Assembly (NCBI GenBank): GCA_021805275.1
Contig: JAJZFQ010000208.1
Span: 1 to 26,424 of the forward strand
Direction: 5' to 3'
DNA: 26,424 bases
Source: Pseudomonadota bacterium
GTDB lineage: Bacteria > Pseudomonadota > Gammaproteobacteria > Steroidobacterales > Steroidobacteraceae
Shown here: positions 1 through 6,419 of the stretch, piece after piece
Position numbering within the stretch: the first letter of the stretch is position 1
How the letters are laid out: every line of letters starts with the position of its first letter
Made by a program: the position numbers and the translations under genes
Notes under the pieces: model-generated
What the model saw: the letters and a program-made list of their open reading frames with translations, nothing else
Told to the model about the DNA's origin: nothing
The model's database searches: none

Positions 1-1
1 C

Positions 2-1174
2 GGCGCAATTCTGAACCTACTAGGCCAGAACTTCGGTGTCCTGCGCGCCATCGAAGGCCGTTGCGCGATGCATTTGGTGTACGGGCGCGCCCTCTCTTCG
101 ATTGAGCAGGCCGCCATCGCCGCGAACCCGTGGCAGATCTTCTCGGCTCCCCGTGCGCGGCGCGTGTACAGCGTCCCGGGTGGCACTCTCGTCACCGCGT
201 CTCTTGCCGAGTCGGCCTCTGGTGCTGACGCCCTCTCGGCGCAGCTGGCTGCCGCGGCGTCTGTGTCGGAGAGTGGCGCCGCATCCGCGTCCCTCGTCGC
301 AATTGCCTCGTTCGTGAGCGCCATTGCCGAAGCGGCTGCGGCGGCCGAAGTGTTCAGTTCCACCAAGGCGACGGGTGCCTCGATCTCGGACAGCGGTTCG
401 GCCGCCTACAGCGTGACCGGCGCCGCTAGCCAAGTGGAGAATCTGGCGGAGTCCGGATCTGCCGCGGCCGCGGTGGCAGCTTCCCTGGCGGCTGTTTCCA
501 GCCTCGCCGCCTCAGGATCTGCCGCTGATGTCGTCCAGGCGGTTCTGGCGGCGACCGCCGCGCTCGCCGAGAGTGGGACAGCGGTGGATGCACTCACCAC
601 CGCCTCTGGGATTCTGGTGTCGCTCGCGGAAGCGGGTGCCGCCGCCAATTCCCTCGCGGCTGCCGCAGTCCGCGCCGCGGGGATCTCGGAGGCCGGATCT
701 GCGTCCGAGGCGGTGAGCGCCGCCCTAGCTGCCGTGGCCTCAATCACTGAGGCGGGCAATGCGGCGGACAACCTGTCCTGGTCCGGGAACGTGTACGCGG
801 TGACGGTCGCGGAATCCGGCGCCGCCGCCATGGCGATTCAGGCAGCCGAGTTTGCCGTGGCGACGCTCGCCTCGAGCGCGAATGCCGCCGATACCGTGAG
901 CGCCTTGGCGGACCTGCAGGCGGCTCTGGGTGAGGCGGGTAATGCCGTCGACCACCTGGCGGCAGTGGGCACCTTCGCCGTGGTGGTGACGGATGCCGGC
1001 AACGCCGTTGATGTCCTCAACTGGCTGTCGGGTCAGAGCGCCCAAGGCGCGGACCGGATCGTGATGCTGCCATACGGCAAGCGGATTGTGGTGATCGGCT
1101 ACGGCCGGCGCGTCGGAGTAGTCCCGCAGGACACCCGGCTCGCGGTGTTGCCGACCAATCCTCAGATCAACTGA
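2..1174 (+). CDS. Tail fibre/lectin-like virion protein, 5' end outside window
   Basis: The frame is open from the first bases, so the gene starts upstream of the window and an internal Met at 68 is probably not the start. The first readable residues include GRALS followed by an ANPWQIF motif, which is the usual C-terminal edge of LamG/concanavalin A-like lectin domains in phage proteins; that assignment is from family knowledge and only its tail is visible. Next come about 14 tandem repeats of roughly 20 residues with a core E-[SA]-G-[SN]-A-x-[DN]. The last 45 residues contain a short basic, valine-rich segment (VML, RIVVIGYGRR) typical of small phage appendage proteins. The protein is very rich in Ala, Gly and Ser with almost no Cys, and probably forms an extended virion appendage. 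The stop codon directly abuts a tRNA gene. A fibre or adhesin role is inferred. Confidence 0.7.
   Translation, partial: GAILNLLGQNFGVLRAIEGRCAMHLVYGRALSSIEQAAIAANPWQIFSAPRARRVYSVPGGTLVTASLAESASGADALSAQLAAAASVSESGAASASLVAIASFVSAIAEAAAAAEVFSSTKATGASISDSGSAAYSVTGAASQVENLAESGSAAAAVAASLAAVSSLAASGSAADVVQAVLAATAALAESGTAVDALTTASGILVSLAEAGAAANSLAAAAVRAAGISEAGSASEAVSAALAAVASITEAGNAADNLSWSGNVYAVTVAESGAAAMAIQAAEFAVATLASSANAADTVSALADLQAALGEAGNAVDHLAAVGTFAVVVTDAGNAVDVLNWLSGQSAQGADRIVMLPYGKRIVVIGYGRRVGVVPQDTRLAVLPTNPQIN
188..1030 (+). repeat. About 14 tandem 20-residue (60-bp) coding repeats
   Basis: Within the fibre-like gene the pattern [ILV]-[AST]-E-[SA]-G-[SNT]-A-A-[DN]-x-[LV] recurs about every 20 codons, with an Ala/Val-rich second half in each unit. 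Examples of the core are LAESGSAA, ISEAGSAS, ITEAGNAA and LGEAGNAV. The units have diverged in DNA sequence, so this is an old protein-level repeat rather than a recent DNA duplication. The regular period suggests a solenoid or other extended fold. Confidence 0.8.
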
Positions 1175-1249
1175 GGCGCTGTGGAGCAGTGGCAGCTCGT
1201 CGGGCTCATAACCCGAAGGTCGCAGGTTCAAGTCCTGCCAGCGCAACCA
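1175..1249 (+). tRNA. tRNA-Met (CAT), initiator-like
   Basis: A 75-base cloverleaf with encoded CCA. The D stem is GAGC/GCTC, the anticodon stem TCGGG/CCCGA with loop CTCATAA (anticodon CAT), and the T stem GCAGG/CCTGC with loop TTCAAGT. The acceptor stem pairs at positions 2-7 but position 1 faces 72 as G against A. Three initiator hallmarks are present: no Watson-Crick pair at 1:72, three consecutive G:C pairs at the base of the anticodon stem, and an A11:T24 pair. The D-to-anticodon stretch is nearly identical to the E. coli initiator tRNA apart from a shorter D loop. The gene begins on the base after the upstream stop codon and is followed by a terminator, so it is probably released from a late mRNA. 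Confidence 0.9.
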
Positions 1250-1256
1250 ACTGAGA

Positions 1257-1279
1257 GGCGCCAGCGTGGCGCCTTTTTT
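1257..1279 (+). terminator. Rho-independent terminator after tRNA
   Basis: Perfect 6-bp stem GGCGCC/GGCGCC (1257-1262 and 1268-1273), loop AGCGT, followed by six T. It lies eight bases after the tRNA and ends the fibre-tRNA transcript. Confidence 0.85.
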
Positions 1280-1296
1280 GCATTCGGAGCCAATTT

Positions 1297-1659
1297 ATGT
1301 TGACTCTTAAAAGCGAGCTCGAAGCCGACTTGGCTGCCGCGCAGCGCCTCGGTGCTCAGCGGATTGCCGTGCCGACCGAGAAGGCCATCGCCGCCCTCGA
1401 GCTGCTCGGGGAGAAGGAACTGCGGAACGCCGCGCACGTGATGGCGAGGGCCAAGGCGTTTCTCGAACTGGCAAAAAAGGACATCGCTGAGGTGGCGAAG
1501 GAAGGCCGCACCGCCTTGACCAACCACCTGGTGGCCCTCCGTGCCGAGGAGGAGAAGTTCTGGGAGGCATTCCACGGACAGCCTGTCCGTGGGGTGGAGA
1601 TCCTGCGCGCCAAAGAGCCGGCGCCGGCCCCCAAGCCGACCGAGGAGGTCAAACCGTGA
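1297..1659 (+). CDS. Small helical protein of unknown function
   Basis: A 120-residue protein that I do not recognise. The first about 95 residues are rich in Ala, Leu, Glu and Lys and look continuously helical. The last about 15 residues are a Pro/Ala/Lys/Glu linker-like tail. There is no signal peptide or membrane segment. ATG at 1297 follows a CGGAG ribosome site and the terminator at 1257-1279, so this gene should begin a new transcript or be read through. Its 3' end contains a strong GAGGAGG ribosome site for the next gene, and the two overlap by 4 bases (GTGA). Position among appendage-type genes suggests a virion or assembly role, which is inference only. Confidence 0.65.
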   Translation: MLTLKSELEADLAAAQRLGAQRIAVPTEKAIAALELLGEKELRNAAHVMARAKAFLELAKKDIAEVAKEGRTALTNHLVALRAEEEKFWEAFHGQPVRGVEILRAKEPAPAPKPTEEVKP

Positions 1660-2363
1660 GCACCAAGCGTGGACGACTCGGTGAGTTGATCCGATCCCGC
1701 GCCGCCTCGGCGGCTAGGGTGGTGCGCCGCGCGGTGCTGGCGGAGCACCTGAGCAGCCGCCCTCATTTCGGCTTCCGGTATGAGTTCCGGTGCTTCAGCC
1801 CGGTCGATCGGCGGACGGTGGTCCTGCTGAAGGAAGCCATCGCCCGCGAGATCGCCGCCGCGCTGGCCCCAGAGTGGAGTCCCATGCGGTTGCTCGGGCT
1901 GCAGGCCGATCTCGCCGCGCAGCGGTACGAGTTGGCATGGGACGGCGCCTTCCTCAACCTCGTTCCCACCGGTGGGGCGGATGACATCCTCACCAAGTAC
2001 TTCGCCGGGAGCGCCTACACGGCGGCTTGGTACATGGGGCTCGTGGATGGAGCGACCGCTCCGACTTTCGCCGCCACGGACACCATGGCGAGCCACGCGG
2101 GCTGGACCGAGAATGCCGCCTACTCCAACGCGGCGCGGCCCACCCTTTCGTTCGGGACCGCGGCCAGCCGGAGCATTGCCCTCGCCTCGGCCGCGGCCTT
2201 CAATATCGACGGCACCGCCACCATCGCCGGCGGCTTCTTCACCACGGTGTCCACGATCAGCGGGACGACCGGCATCCTCTACTCCGCCGGCGACTTCACT
2301 GGCGGGAACAAGAGCGTCGCCTCTGGGGACACTCTTTCGGTCAGCGCCACGCAGTCCGTCTAG
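1656..2363 (+). CDS. Phage virion-associated protein (fibre/baseplate-type)
   Basis: A 235-residue protein starting at GTG, 7 bases after GAGGAGG and overlapping the previous stop as GTGA. The first about 75 residues are basic and helical. From about residue 105 it carries a segment familiar from many phage structural proteins: ILTKYFAGSAYTAAWYMGL, then a D-T-M-A-S-H-A-G-W core and a C-terminal Gly/Thr/Ser-rich beta region (FNIDGTATIAGGFFT, SGTTGILYSAG, ASGDTLSVSA). Such proteins are normally annotated only as phage structural proteins near tail fibres. The N-terminal part may be a separate attachment domain. The exact role is unknown. Confidence 0.75.
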   Translation: MSTKRGRLGELIRSRAASAARVVRRAVLAEHLSSRPHFGFRYEFRCFSPVDRRTVVLLKEAIAREIAAALAPEWSPMRLLGLQADLAAQRYELAWDGAFLNLVPTGGADDILTKYFAGSAYTAAWYMGLVDGATAPTFAATDTMASHAGWTENAAYSNAARPTLSFGTAASRSIALASAAAFNIDGTATIAGGFFTTVSTISGTTGILYSAGDFTGGNKSVASGDTLSVSATQSV

Positions 2364-2366
2364 CTT

Positions 2367-2879
2367 GTGAGTGCCAACGCGCCCCAGATCGAATTTCGGA
2401 CGAAATTCGCCGCAGCTGCCCCGACGTACGAGATCGACGTCGGGATTGCCTCGGTCGGGGTGTGGGAGCCGAACTCGACGGTAGGGGTGGCGGAACTGCG
2501 CCGGCCGTCTACCTCCACGGAGTCGGCCGACGGCCTGGATCACAGCACGGGCTACGTCTACCAGAACGGCGCGACTGCCGGGCAGACCGGGCCGACGGAA
2601 CCCGGGTGGGTGACCACCGGTACCGTTCAGGACGGCTCTTGCACCTGGTCGCCGGTGGCACCTCCGGCCAGCAGCCAATCGAAGGTCCAGTCCGCCGCGG
2701 TGACGTTGGTGAATCCGCCCGATTCGGCTCTCACCGTCGGGACAGTGACCACCGGAGAACTGACCGTGAACGTTCCAGTCTCCGGGGGCACCGCCGGTCA
2801 GTTCTACACGATTCAGATCGCCGTCACCATGACGGACGGAGAGGTGATTGTGATTGAGCTTGGGGTGACGGTCGAATGA
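2367..2879 (+). CDS. Phage virion-associated beta protein
   Basis: A 170-residue protein starting with GTG three bases after the previous stop (TAG). It is Thr/Val/Gly-rich and looks all-beta. The middle (about residues 65-90) has a short module common in phage appendage proteins, with TGYVYQNGATAG followed by G-P-T-E-P-x-W and D-G-S-x-T-W. The C-terminal half alternates hydrophobic and polar residues as in a beta sandwich (VTLVNPPDSALTVGTVTTGE). There is no Cys, signal peptide or membrane segment. A fibre-accessory or decorating role is inferred from composition and neighbours. The next gene overlaps its stop by ATGA. Confidence 0.7.
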   Translation: MSANAPQIEFRTKFAAAAPTYEIDVGIASVGVWEPNSTVGVAELRRPSTSTESADGLDHSTGYVYQNGATAGQTGPTEPGWVTTGTVQDGSCTWSPVAPPASSQSKVQSAAVTLVNPPDSALTVGTVTTGELTVNVPVSGGTAGQFYTIQIAVTMTDGEVIVIELGVTVE

Positions 2880-3100
2880 AGGGCGCCCCGGAGCTGCAGG
2901 CGCGATTCGTTCCGCCGCAGTCGGTGGGAAAGTTCGCCTATACCTCTGCCGATGGTGGCTACATGGCAACCATCACGTTCGATGCGGCGAGCCCGGCGGT
3001 TCTCTACGCCGCAGCGGAGAAGTTCCTCGCCTTCGCGGCCGAGAAGGCTGGCGCGGTTCAGCCAGTCGGTGCCGCGGCGCTGTCGGGACTGCGCGCCTAG
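2876..3100 (+). CDS. Small protein of unknown function
   Basis: A 74-residue protein that I do not recognise. ATG overlaps the previous stop by 4 bases (ATGA), so translation is probably coupled. It contains a short beta-like segment (GGYMATITFDAASP) followed by an Ala-rich helix (AVLYAAAEKFLAFAAEKAG). There is no membrane segment or Cys. It ends two bases before the HNH gene. Conserved small proteins of this type often end appendage operons, but no function can be assigned. Confidence 0.6.
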   Translation: MKGAPELQARFVPPQSVGKFAYTSADGGYMATITFDAASPAVLYAAAEKFLAFAAEKAGAVQPVGAAALSGLRA

Positions 3101-3102
3101 CC

Positions 3103-3429
3103 ATGCCGCGCGCCAATCGGTACTACGAGTCCGATCATTGGCGCCAATTGCGGCGCGCCTGTATCGCTCGAGCCGGCGGCCGATGTGCCGTGCCTGGCTG
3201 CCAAGTGCCAGGCAAGGTGGTGGATCACATTCTGACCCGGCCACCAGTACCGTACCCGACGGAGTTCGATCGGCTCGATAACGTTCGGCTGTTGTGCCTG
3301 CCGCACGACAGCCAGGTCAAGGAGCGGCGCCGAGGCCAATCTAACAGTCGGCGCGGCGGCAAATTGGTGGCCAAGGGTTGTGGAGCGGACGGCTGGCCGA
3401 GAGGCATGAGTCCTGAGCAATTGACCTGA
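3103..3429 (+). CDS. HNH endonuclease
   Basis: A 108-residue protein with a complete HNH/beta-beta-alpha metal nuclease core. Zinc-type cysteines are C28 and C33 (CAVPGC), the catalytic pair is D41-H42 in VVDHI, followed by N60 in DNVRLLC, and C65-x2-H68 with the C65/H68 knuckle. The tail after residue 73 is basic. Phage HNH proteins of this size are usually encoded next to the terminase genes, and in HK97 the homologue (gp74) assists terminase cleavage at cos. Here it sits about 3.2 kb upstream of terS, with a noncoding gap and the ParB/ABC-GNAT genes in between. ATG is two bases after the upstream stop. A packaging nuclease is more likely than a homing enzyme because it is free-standing in the late operon. 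Confidence 0.85.
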   Translation: MPRANRYYESDHWRQLRRACIARAGGRCAVPGCQVPGKVVDHILTRPPVPYPTEFDRLDNVRLLCLPHDSQVKERRRGQSNSRRGGKLVAKGCGADGWPRGMSPEQLT

Positions 3430-3480
3430 CCAAGGGTAGATATCAGGCGTTAGGCGCCCTGGTAGCCGACGGCCCGTGGT

Positions 3481-3498
3481 CGAACGGCTATGAACGGC
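3481..3498 (+). repeat. 18-base direct repeat, copy 1 (two AACGGC on one helical face)
   Basis: CGAACGGCTATGAACGGC. The hexamer AACGGC occurs at 3483 and 3493, exactly 10 bases apart. A near-identical copy lies 115 bases downstream. Confidence 0.7.
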
Positions 3499-3595
3499 CC
3501 TGTGCGTACCCGCTCCTTTTGGCCTCGGCGTGCGGATCGCCCCACTGGCGCGATCCTGTGGACTCGATGTTAGGTTGATGGCTGCCAGCTGGGGA

Positions 3596-3613
3596 CGAAC
3601 GGCTATAAACGGC
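3596..3613 (+). repeat. 18-base direct repeat, copy 2
   Basis: CGAACGGCTATAAACGGC, differing from copy 1 at one base. AACGGC again occurs twice 10 bases apart (3598, 3608). The last hexamer runs into a perfect 7-bp hairpin (3609-3625). Confidence 0.7.
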
Positions 3614-3860
3614 TGTGGCAGCCGTCGCAGCCACCCGCACCCGTGTGTCTAACCGCCTGCGGCTCGTCGCCCAGCCAAAGGCTGGCCCAGCCAGGATGGC
3701 GCCCTGCCAGACGGATAGGGGGTTTTTTGACGGAGCCCGATTTTCGTGGGCAAGCGCGTGGTCCCACGGCGCGCAGCGTCGCGAAATTGGCGATTATTTT
3801 CCCAAGGGCGCCCAGCGGCGCCTTGCAGTGCGACCAACCGGCATTTGTCGCAGGTGATTT

Positions 3861-4466
3861 GTGACCCGAAGACGAACCTCCTCAACCCCCACGGCAAGCG
3901 CCGGCGGAACGCCTCTGCAGGTGCAGATGCGCCCCGTTGAGGCACTGATCCCATACGCGCGGAACTCGCGCACTCATTCGGACGAGCAGGTGGCGCAGCT
4001 CGCCGCGCTCATTCGGGAATTTGGGTGGACGAACCCGATCCTGGTGGACGGGGAGAACGGCATCATCGCCGGCCACGGCCGGCTTGCTGCCGCCCGCAAG
4101 CTGGGGCTCACCGAGGTGCCGGTCATCGAGCTGGCTCACCTCACGGCGGCTCAGAAGCGGGCCTACATCATCGCGGACAACAAGGCCGCGATGAACGCAG
4201 GCTGGGATCTCCCCATGCTGCGTGAGGAGATTCACGAACTCGACGCGGCGAATTTCGATCTGACGCTGACCGCGTTCACCGAGAAGGAGATCGAGAACCT
4301 CATGGTCGACGGGCTCGGCGGCGGTGACGAAGGGCACGGCGAAGGCGAGGGGAGCGTCAAGGAACAGTGGCACGTTCTGATCGAGTGCAGCGGTGAGCGC
4401 GAGCAAGCTCAGGTGCTCGAGCGCATGACTCACGAAGGATACCGCTGTAAGGCTCTGGTCGCATGA
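3861..4466 (+). CDS. ParB-like N-terminal domain protein
   Basis: A 201-residue protein from GTG at 3861, preceded by AGGTGA; ATG at 3927 is an alternative start. Residues about 23-110 form a ParB/sulfiredoxin-like domain with IPYARNSRTHS and the nucleotide-binding box IIAGHGRLAAARKLG, followed by VPVI. An extension with IIADNKAAMNAGWD and a FTEKEIENLM segment is the one usually seen in phage ParB proteins fused to a DNA methyltransferase, but no methyltransferase domain follows. Instead there is a short acidic Gly linker and a terminal 35-residue module (EQWHVLIECSGE, GYRCKALVA). There is no helix-turn-helix, so this is not a partition ParB. It overlaps the ABC-GNAT gene by 4 bases (ATGA). 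A DNA-targeting role in modification is inference. Confidence 0.85.
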   Translation: MTRRRTSSTPTASAGGTPLQVQMRPVEALIPYARNSRTHSDEQVAQLAALIREFGWTNPILVDGENGIIAGHGRLAAARKLGLTEVPVIELAHLTAAQKRAYIIADNKAAMNAGWDLPMLREEIHELDAANFDLTLTAFTEKEIENLMVDGLGGGDEGHGEGEGSVKEQWHVLIECSGEREQAQVLERMTHEGYRCKALVA

Positions 4467-5581
4467 AGGCCCACATCGTTCGCCAGGTGGACGTCAGACA
4501 GACGCCCCGAGTGCTGCAGCTCGGCGGCCTGTTCGACGTGCCAGTGACCGAGAAGGCGCGCCTTGAGTGGAACGTTGATCTGCCCCTGGACGAGAAGCCA
4601 TGGCAAGTGGGACTGATCGTAGGGCCCTCAGGCTGCGGTAAGTCGACGGTAGCGCGGGAATTGTTCCCTGACGCCTACGTCCGGGGATTCGAGTGGGACG
4701 AGGGACGATCGGTGCTCGACGGATTCCCGAGTGGGATGAGCATCAAGGAAATCACGCTTCTTCTTTCCTCCGTCGGGTTCAGCTCCCCGCCGTCCTGGCT
4801 TCGCCCCTATCAGGTTCTGAGCAACGGGGAGCAGTTCCGCACCATGATTGCCAGGGCGCTCTGCGAGTACCCGGAACTCTGCGTGATCGACGAGTTCACC
4901 TCGGTGGTGGATCGGACGGTTGCGCAGATTGGCTCATCGGCGATCGCCAAGACGGTGCGCCGGCGCGGCGGCAAATTCATCGCGGTAACTTGCCATTACG
5001 ACGTCGAGGCGTGGCTGGATCCGGACTGGGTCTTCGAGCCGGCGACGGGCAAGTTCCACTGGAGGTCCCTTCAAGGTCGTCCAGAGATTGCGCTCACGAT
5101 CTACCGAGTCCACCACAGCGAGTGGCGCCGGTTTGCTCCGTATCACTATCTGACCGCAGATCTGAACAAGGCGGCGAAGTGCTACGTGGCCGAGTATGAG
5201 GGGCGCCCGGTGGCGTTCCACTCGTATCTGCCCTTCTTCGGCCGGCTGCGCGACAAGCGCAAAGCGGTCCGGGGGCACCGCAGTGTCACACTGCCGGACT
5301 TCCAGGGTGTCGGGATTGCCGGCGCCATGATCTCGCACCTTGCTGCGGCTTATACGGCCCTTGGCTATCGGGTGTTCCGCAACACGGGCCATCCCGCCGA
5401 GATCGCCTCGGCGCGCCGCTCGCGGTCCTGGCGCATGATCCGGGCGCCATCGCGGACCGGGCGCGACACACGCCGGGCCGTGAAGCACGCCACGACGCGC
5501 CTGACCGCCAGCTTCGAGTTCTGCGGACAGCCGCTGCCGGTGCGCGAGGCAGAGCGCCAGGTCAACCAGGTGCGGCCATGA
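4463..5581 (+). CDS. ABC-type ATPase fused to GNAT acyltransferase domain
   Basis: A 372-residue protein. Residues about 45-200 are a soluble ABC ATPase: Walker A GPSGCGKST (54-62), signature LSNGEQ (119-124, an LSGGQ variant), Walker B LCVIDEF (139-145) and H-loop TCHYD (His178). There are no membrane segments and no partner permease, so it is not a transporter. Residues about 208-325 are a GNAT fold, with FAPYHYL (224-230), VAFHSYLPFF and the acyl-CoA loop LPDFQGVGIAGAM (Q281-x2-G284-x-A286). The C-terminus is basic. Mu Mom, which modifies adenine in phage DNA, is also a GNAT-fold enzyme, and the His-Tyr-Leu and LPDFQG pattern is reminiscent of that branch; this link is inferred. It overlaps both neighbours by 4 bases, so the three genes are coupled. 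Confidence 0.85.
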   Translation: MKAHIVRQVDVRQTPRVLQLGGLFDVPVTEKARLEWNVDLPLDEKPWQVGLIVGPSGCGKSTVARELFPDAYVRGFEWDEGRSVLDGFPSGMSIKEITLLLSSVGFSSPPSWLRPYQVLSNGEQFRTMIARALCEYPELCVIDEFTSVVDRTVAQIGSSAIAKTVRRRGGKFIAVTCHYDVEAWLDPDWVFEPATGKFHWRSLQGRPEIALTIYRVHHSEWRRFAPYHYLTADLNKAAKCYVAEYEGRPVAFHSYLPFFGRLRDKRKAVRGHRSVTLPDFQGVGIAGAMISHLAAAYTALGYRVFRNTGHPAEIASARRSRSWRMIRAPSRTGRDTRRAVKHATTRLTASFEFCGQPLPVREAERQVNQVRP

Positions 5582-6141
5582 CGTTCACTGTCCGCCACGC
5601 GGGGGAGCTCTACCGCATCGACAAGTACGTCGACTACCAGCGCGAGGACGGCAACTGGCTGCTCCTGGGCGCTGGTAGCGGACTCATGATGTCGATAATG
5701 GACATGGAGCCGCGCCATCGGTACTGCATCGACACGGACATTCTGACGCCCGAGGAGTGGGCCCGGATGCCGGACTGGCTGGTGCTCATGGAGAGTTGCT
5801 GCGATCGAATCAACGCCTGCGGTTGGTTCTCGCGGTATGAGAACGGGCTACGACTGCTCGAGCTGCTACGCGGGCTAAAACGGCGCCCGACCGTATACTT
5901 CGGCGCTTACGAGCGCCCTGATTTACTCGAGCCCTTCGATGCCGCCGGGGACGTGGACGATTTTCTCATTCGCCTACGAGGGCCGACGCCGCCGGGAATG
6001 GAACTCTGGGCGCGCGCGCGAGGCGCCTTACAGGCGCCAGATTCCGAGCTTGCCGTTCATGGCAATGGGGCGAGAAAGCGGGCGAACGTCGCGGAGAAGA
6101 AAGTGCCACGAGTCAGGGCATCCCCACGCGCCCAGTCGTGA
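5578..6141 (+). CDS. Unknown protein, third gene of the ParB/ABC-GNAT cassette
   Basis: A 187-residue protein that I do not recognise. ATG overlaps the upstream stop by 4 bases (ATGA), so it belongs to the same operon. The first about 150 residues look like a folded mixed alpha/beta protein with a Cys-containing segment (ESCCDRINACGWFSRYENG) and a later YFGAYERPDLLEPFD segment. The last about 38 residues are basic and low in pattern, and are encoded in the 114 bases that overlap the 3' end of the minus-strand ASCH gene. That tail may therefore be extra sequence read into DNA acquired with the ASCH gene, with the original stop lost. No catalytic motif is evident. A role alongside the ATPase-GNAT protein is inferred from coupling only. 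Confidence 0.7.
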   Translation: MTFTVRHAGELYRIDKYVDYQREDGNWLLLGAGSGLMMSIMDMEPRHRYCIDTDILTPEEWARMPDWLVLMESCCDRINACGWFSRYENGLRLLELLRGLKRRPTVYFGAYERPDLLEPFDAAGDVDDFLIRLRGPTPPGMELWARARGALQAPDSELAVHGNGARKRANVAEKKVPRVRASPRAQS

Positions 6142-6411
6142 ATTCGGTAGTTGAATGCAGTCGAAGAGTTCAGCGACGGCGACGAGGGCGCCGCGGGTGA
6201 AGTTCGACTCGTCGGGGTAAGAGATCCCGACATGACTGAGTCGACGAGTGAGCGACTCGCGATCGTCCCGCTTCACTCCGCCGCAGCCGGAGTGGATGTA
6301 GATCAGTCCGCGAAATTTCGTCGGCCACGAGCGGTTTTCGATTCTCTTCGTCGCATGCGCGACGGCCCAGGCCCAACAGGGGTGAAGCGTGATGGCGCGG
6401 TCTGGTTGCAT
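6028..6411 (-). CDS. ASCH-domain protein
   Basis: A 127-residue protein, the only supported gene on the minus strand. It has the ASCH-domain order: LHPCWAWAV near the N-terminus, T-K-R-I-E-N-R-S-W, an RGLIYIHSG strand, TRGALVAVAELFDC in the middle, and a closing segment with PLSRPI and GKLGIWRL. ASCH proteins are a PUA-like fold that binds RNA or modified nucleic acid; some have nucleoside amidohydrolase activity. The start at 6411 has GAGAGAG upstream; longer readings of this frame lack a ribosome site. The 3' end overlaps the plus-strand gene 5578-6141 by 114 bases. A 10-bp inverted repeat spans its leader. Position next to a putative DNA-modification cassette fits recognition of modified nucleic acid, but that is inference. 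Confidence 0.85.
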   Translation of the reverse strand: MQPDRAITLHPCWAWAVAHATKRIENRSWPTKFRGLIYIHSGCGGVKRDDRESLTRRLSHVGISYPDESNFTRGALVAVAELFDCIQLPNSRLGAWGCPDSWHFLLRDVRPLSRPIAMNGKLGIWRL

Positions 6412-6419
6412 TTCGATCT

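Larger units (their letters stand above)
3430..3860. other. Noncoding gap with repeats and hairpins; possible cos/packaging or regulatory region
   Basis: About 430 bases with no gene I can support; the short open frames here lack ribosome sites and recognisable protein features. It contains two copies of an 18-base repeat (3481-3498 and 3596-3613), a perfect 7-bp hairpin ACGGCTG/CAGCCGT at 3609-3625, a 6-bp hairpin CCAGCC/GGCTGG at 3671-3685, a G6-T6 run near 3716-3728 flanked by ACGGA direct repeats, and a GGCGCC/GGCGCC hairpin at 3807-3822. Position just after an HNH packaging-type nuclease makes a cos or packaging site a reasonable inference. It must also hold any promoter for the cassette downstream; I see no convincing sigma70 box. 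Confidence 0.45.

Noticed and set aside
1175..1249. tRNA as a prophage attachment site
   Set aside because: Phage-type genes lie on both sides, there is no integrase nearby, and no second copy of the tRNA 3' end is seen in the window.
1356..2969. Long minus-strand open frame (537 codons) across three plus-strand genes
   Set aside because: Arises from high GC on the opposite strand of well-supported coupled genes; no ribosome site and an Arg/Gly/His-biased, unstructured composition.
3481..3613. CRISPR-like repeats
   Set aside because: Only two copies, 18 bases long with internal direct repeats, and no cas genes.
3615..3857. Small open frames in the HNH-ParB gap
   Set aside because: Several mutually exclusive frames of 60-100 codons, none with a ribosome site or folded-protein pattern; the DNA instead shows repeats and hairpins.
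3861..4466. Plasmid or chromosome partition protein ParB
   Set aside because: No helix-turn-helix or dimerisation domain, no parA neighbour, and the extension matches phage ParB-methyltransferase-type proteins.
4463..5581. ABC transporter ATP-binding subunit
   Set aside because: No permease gene or membrane segment is present and a GNAT domain is fused to the C-terminus; it is a soluble ABC ATPase.
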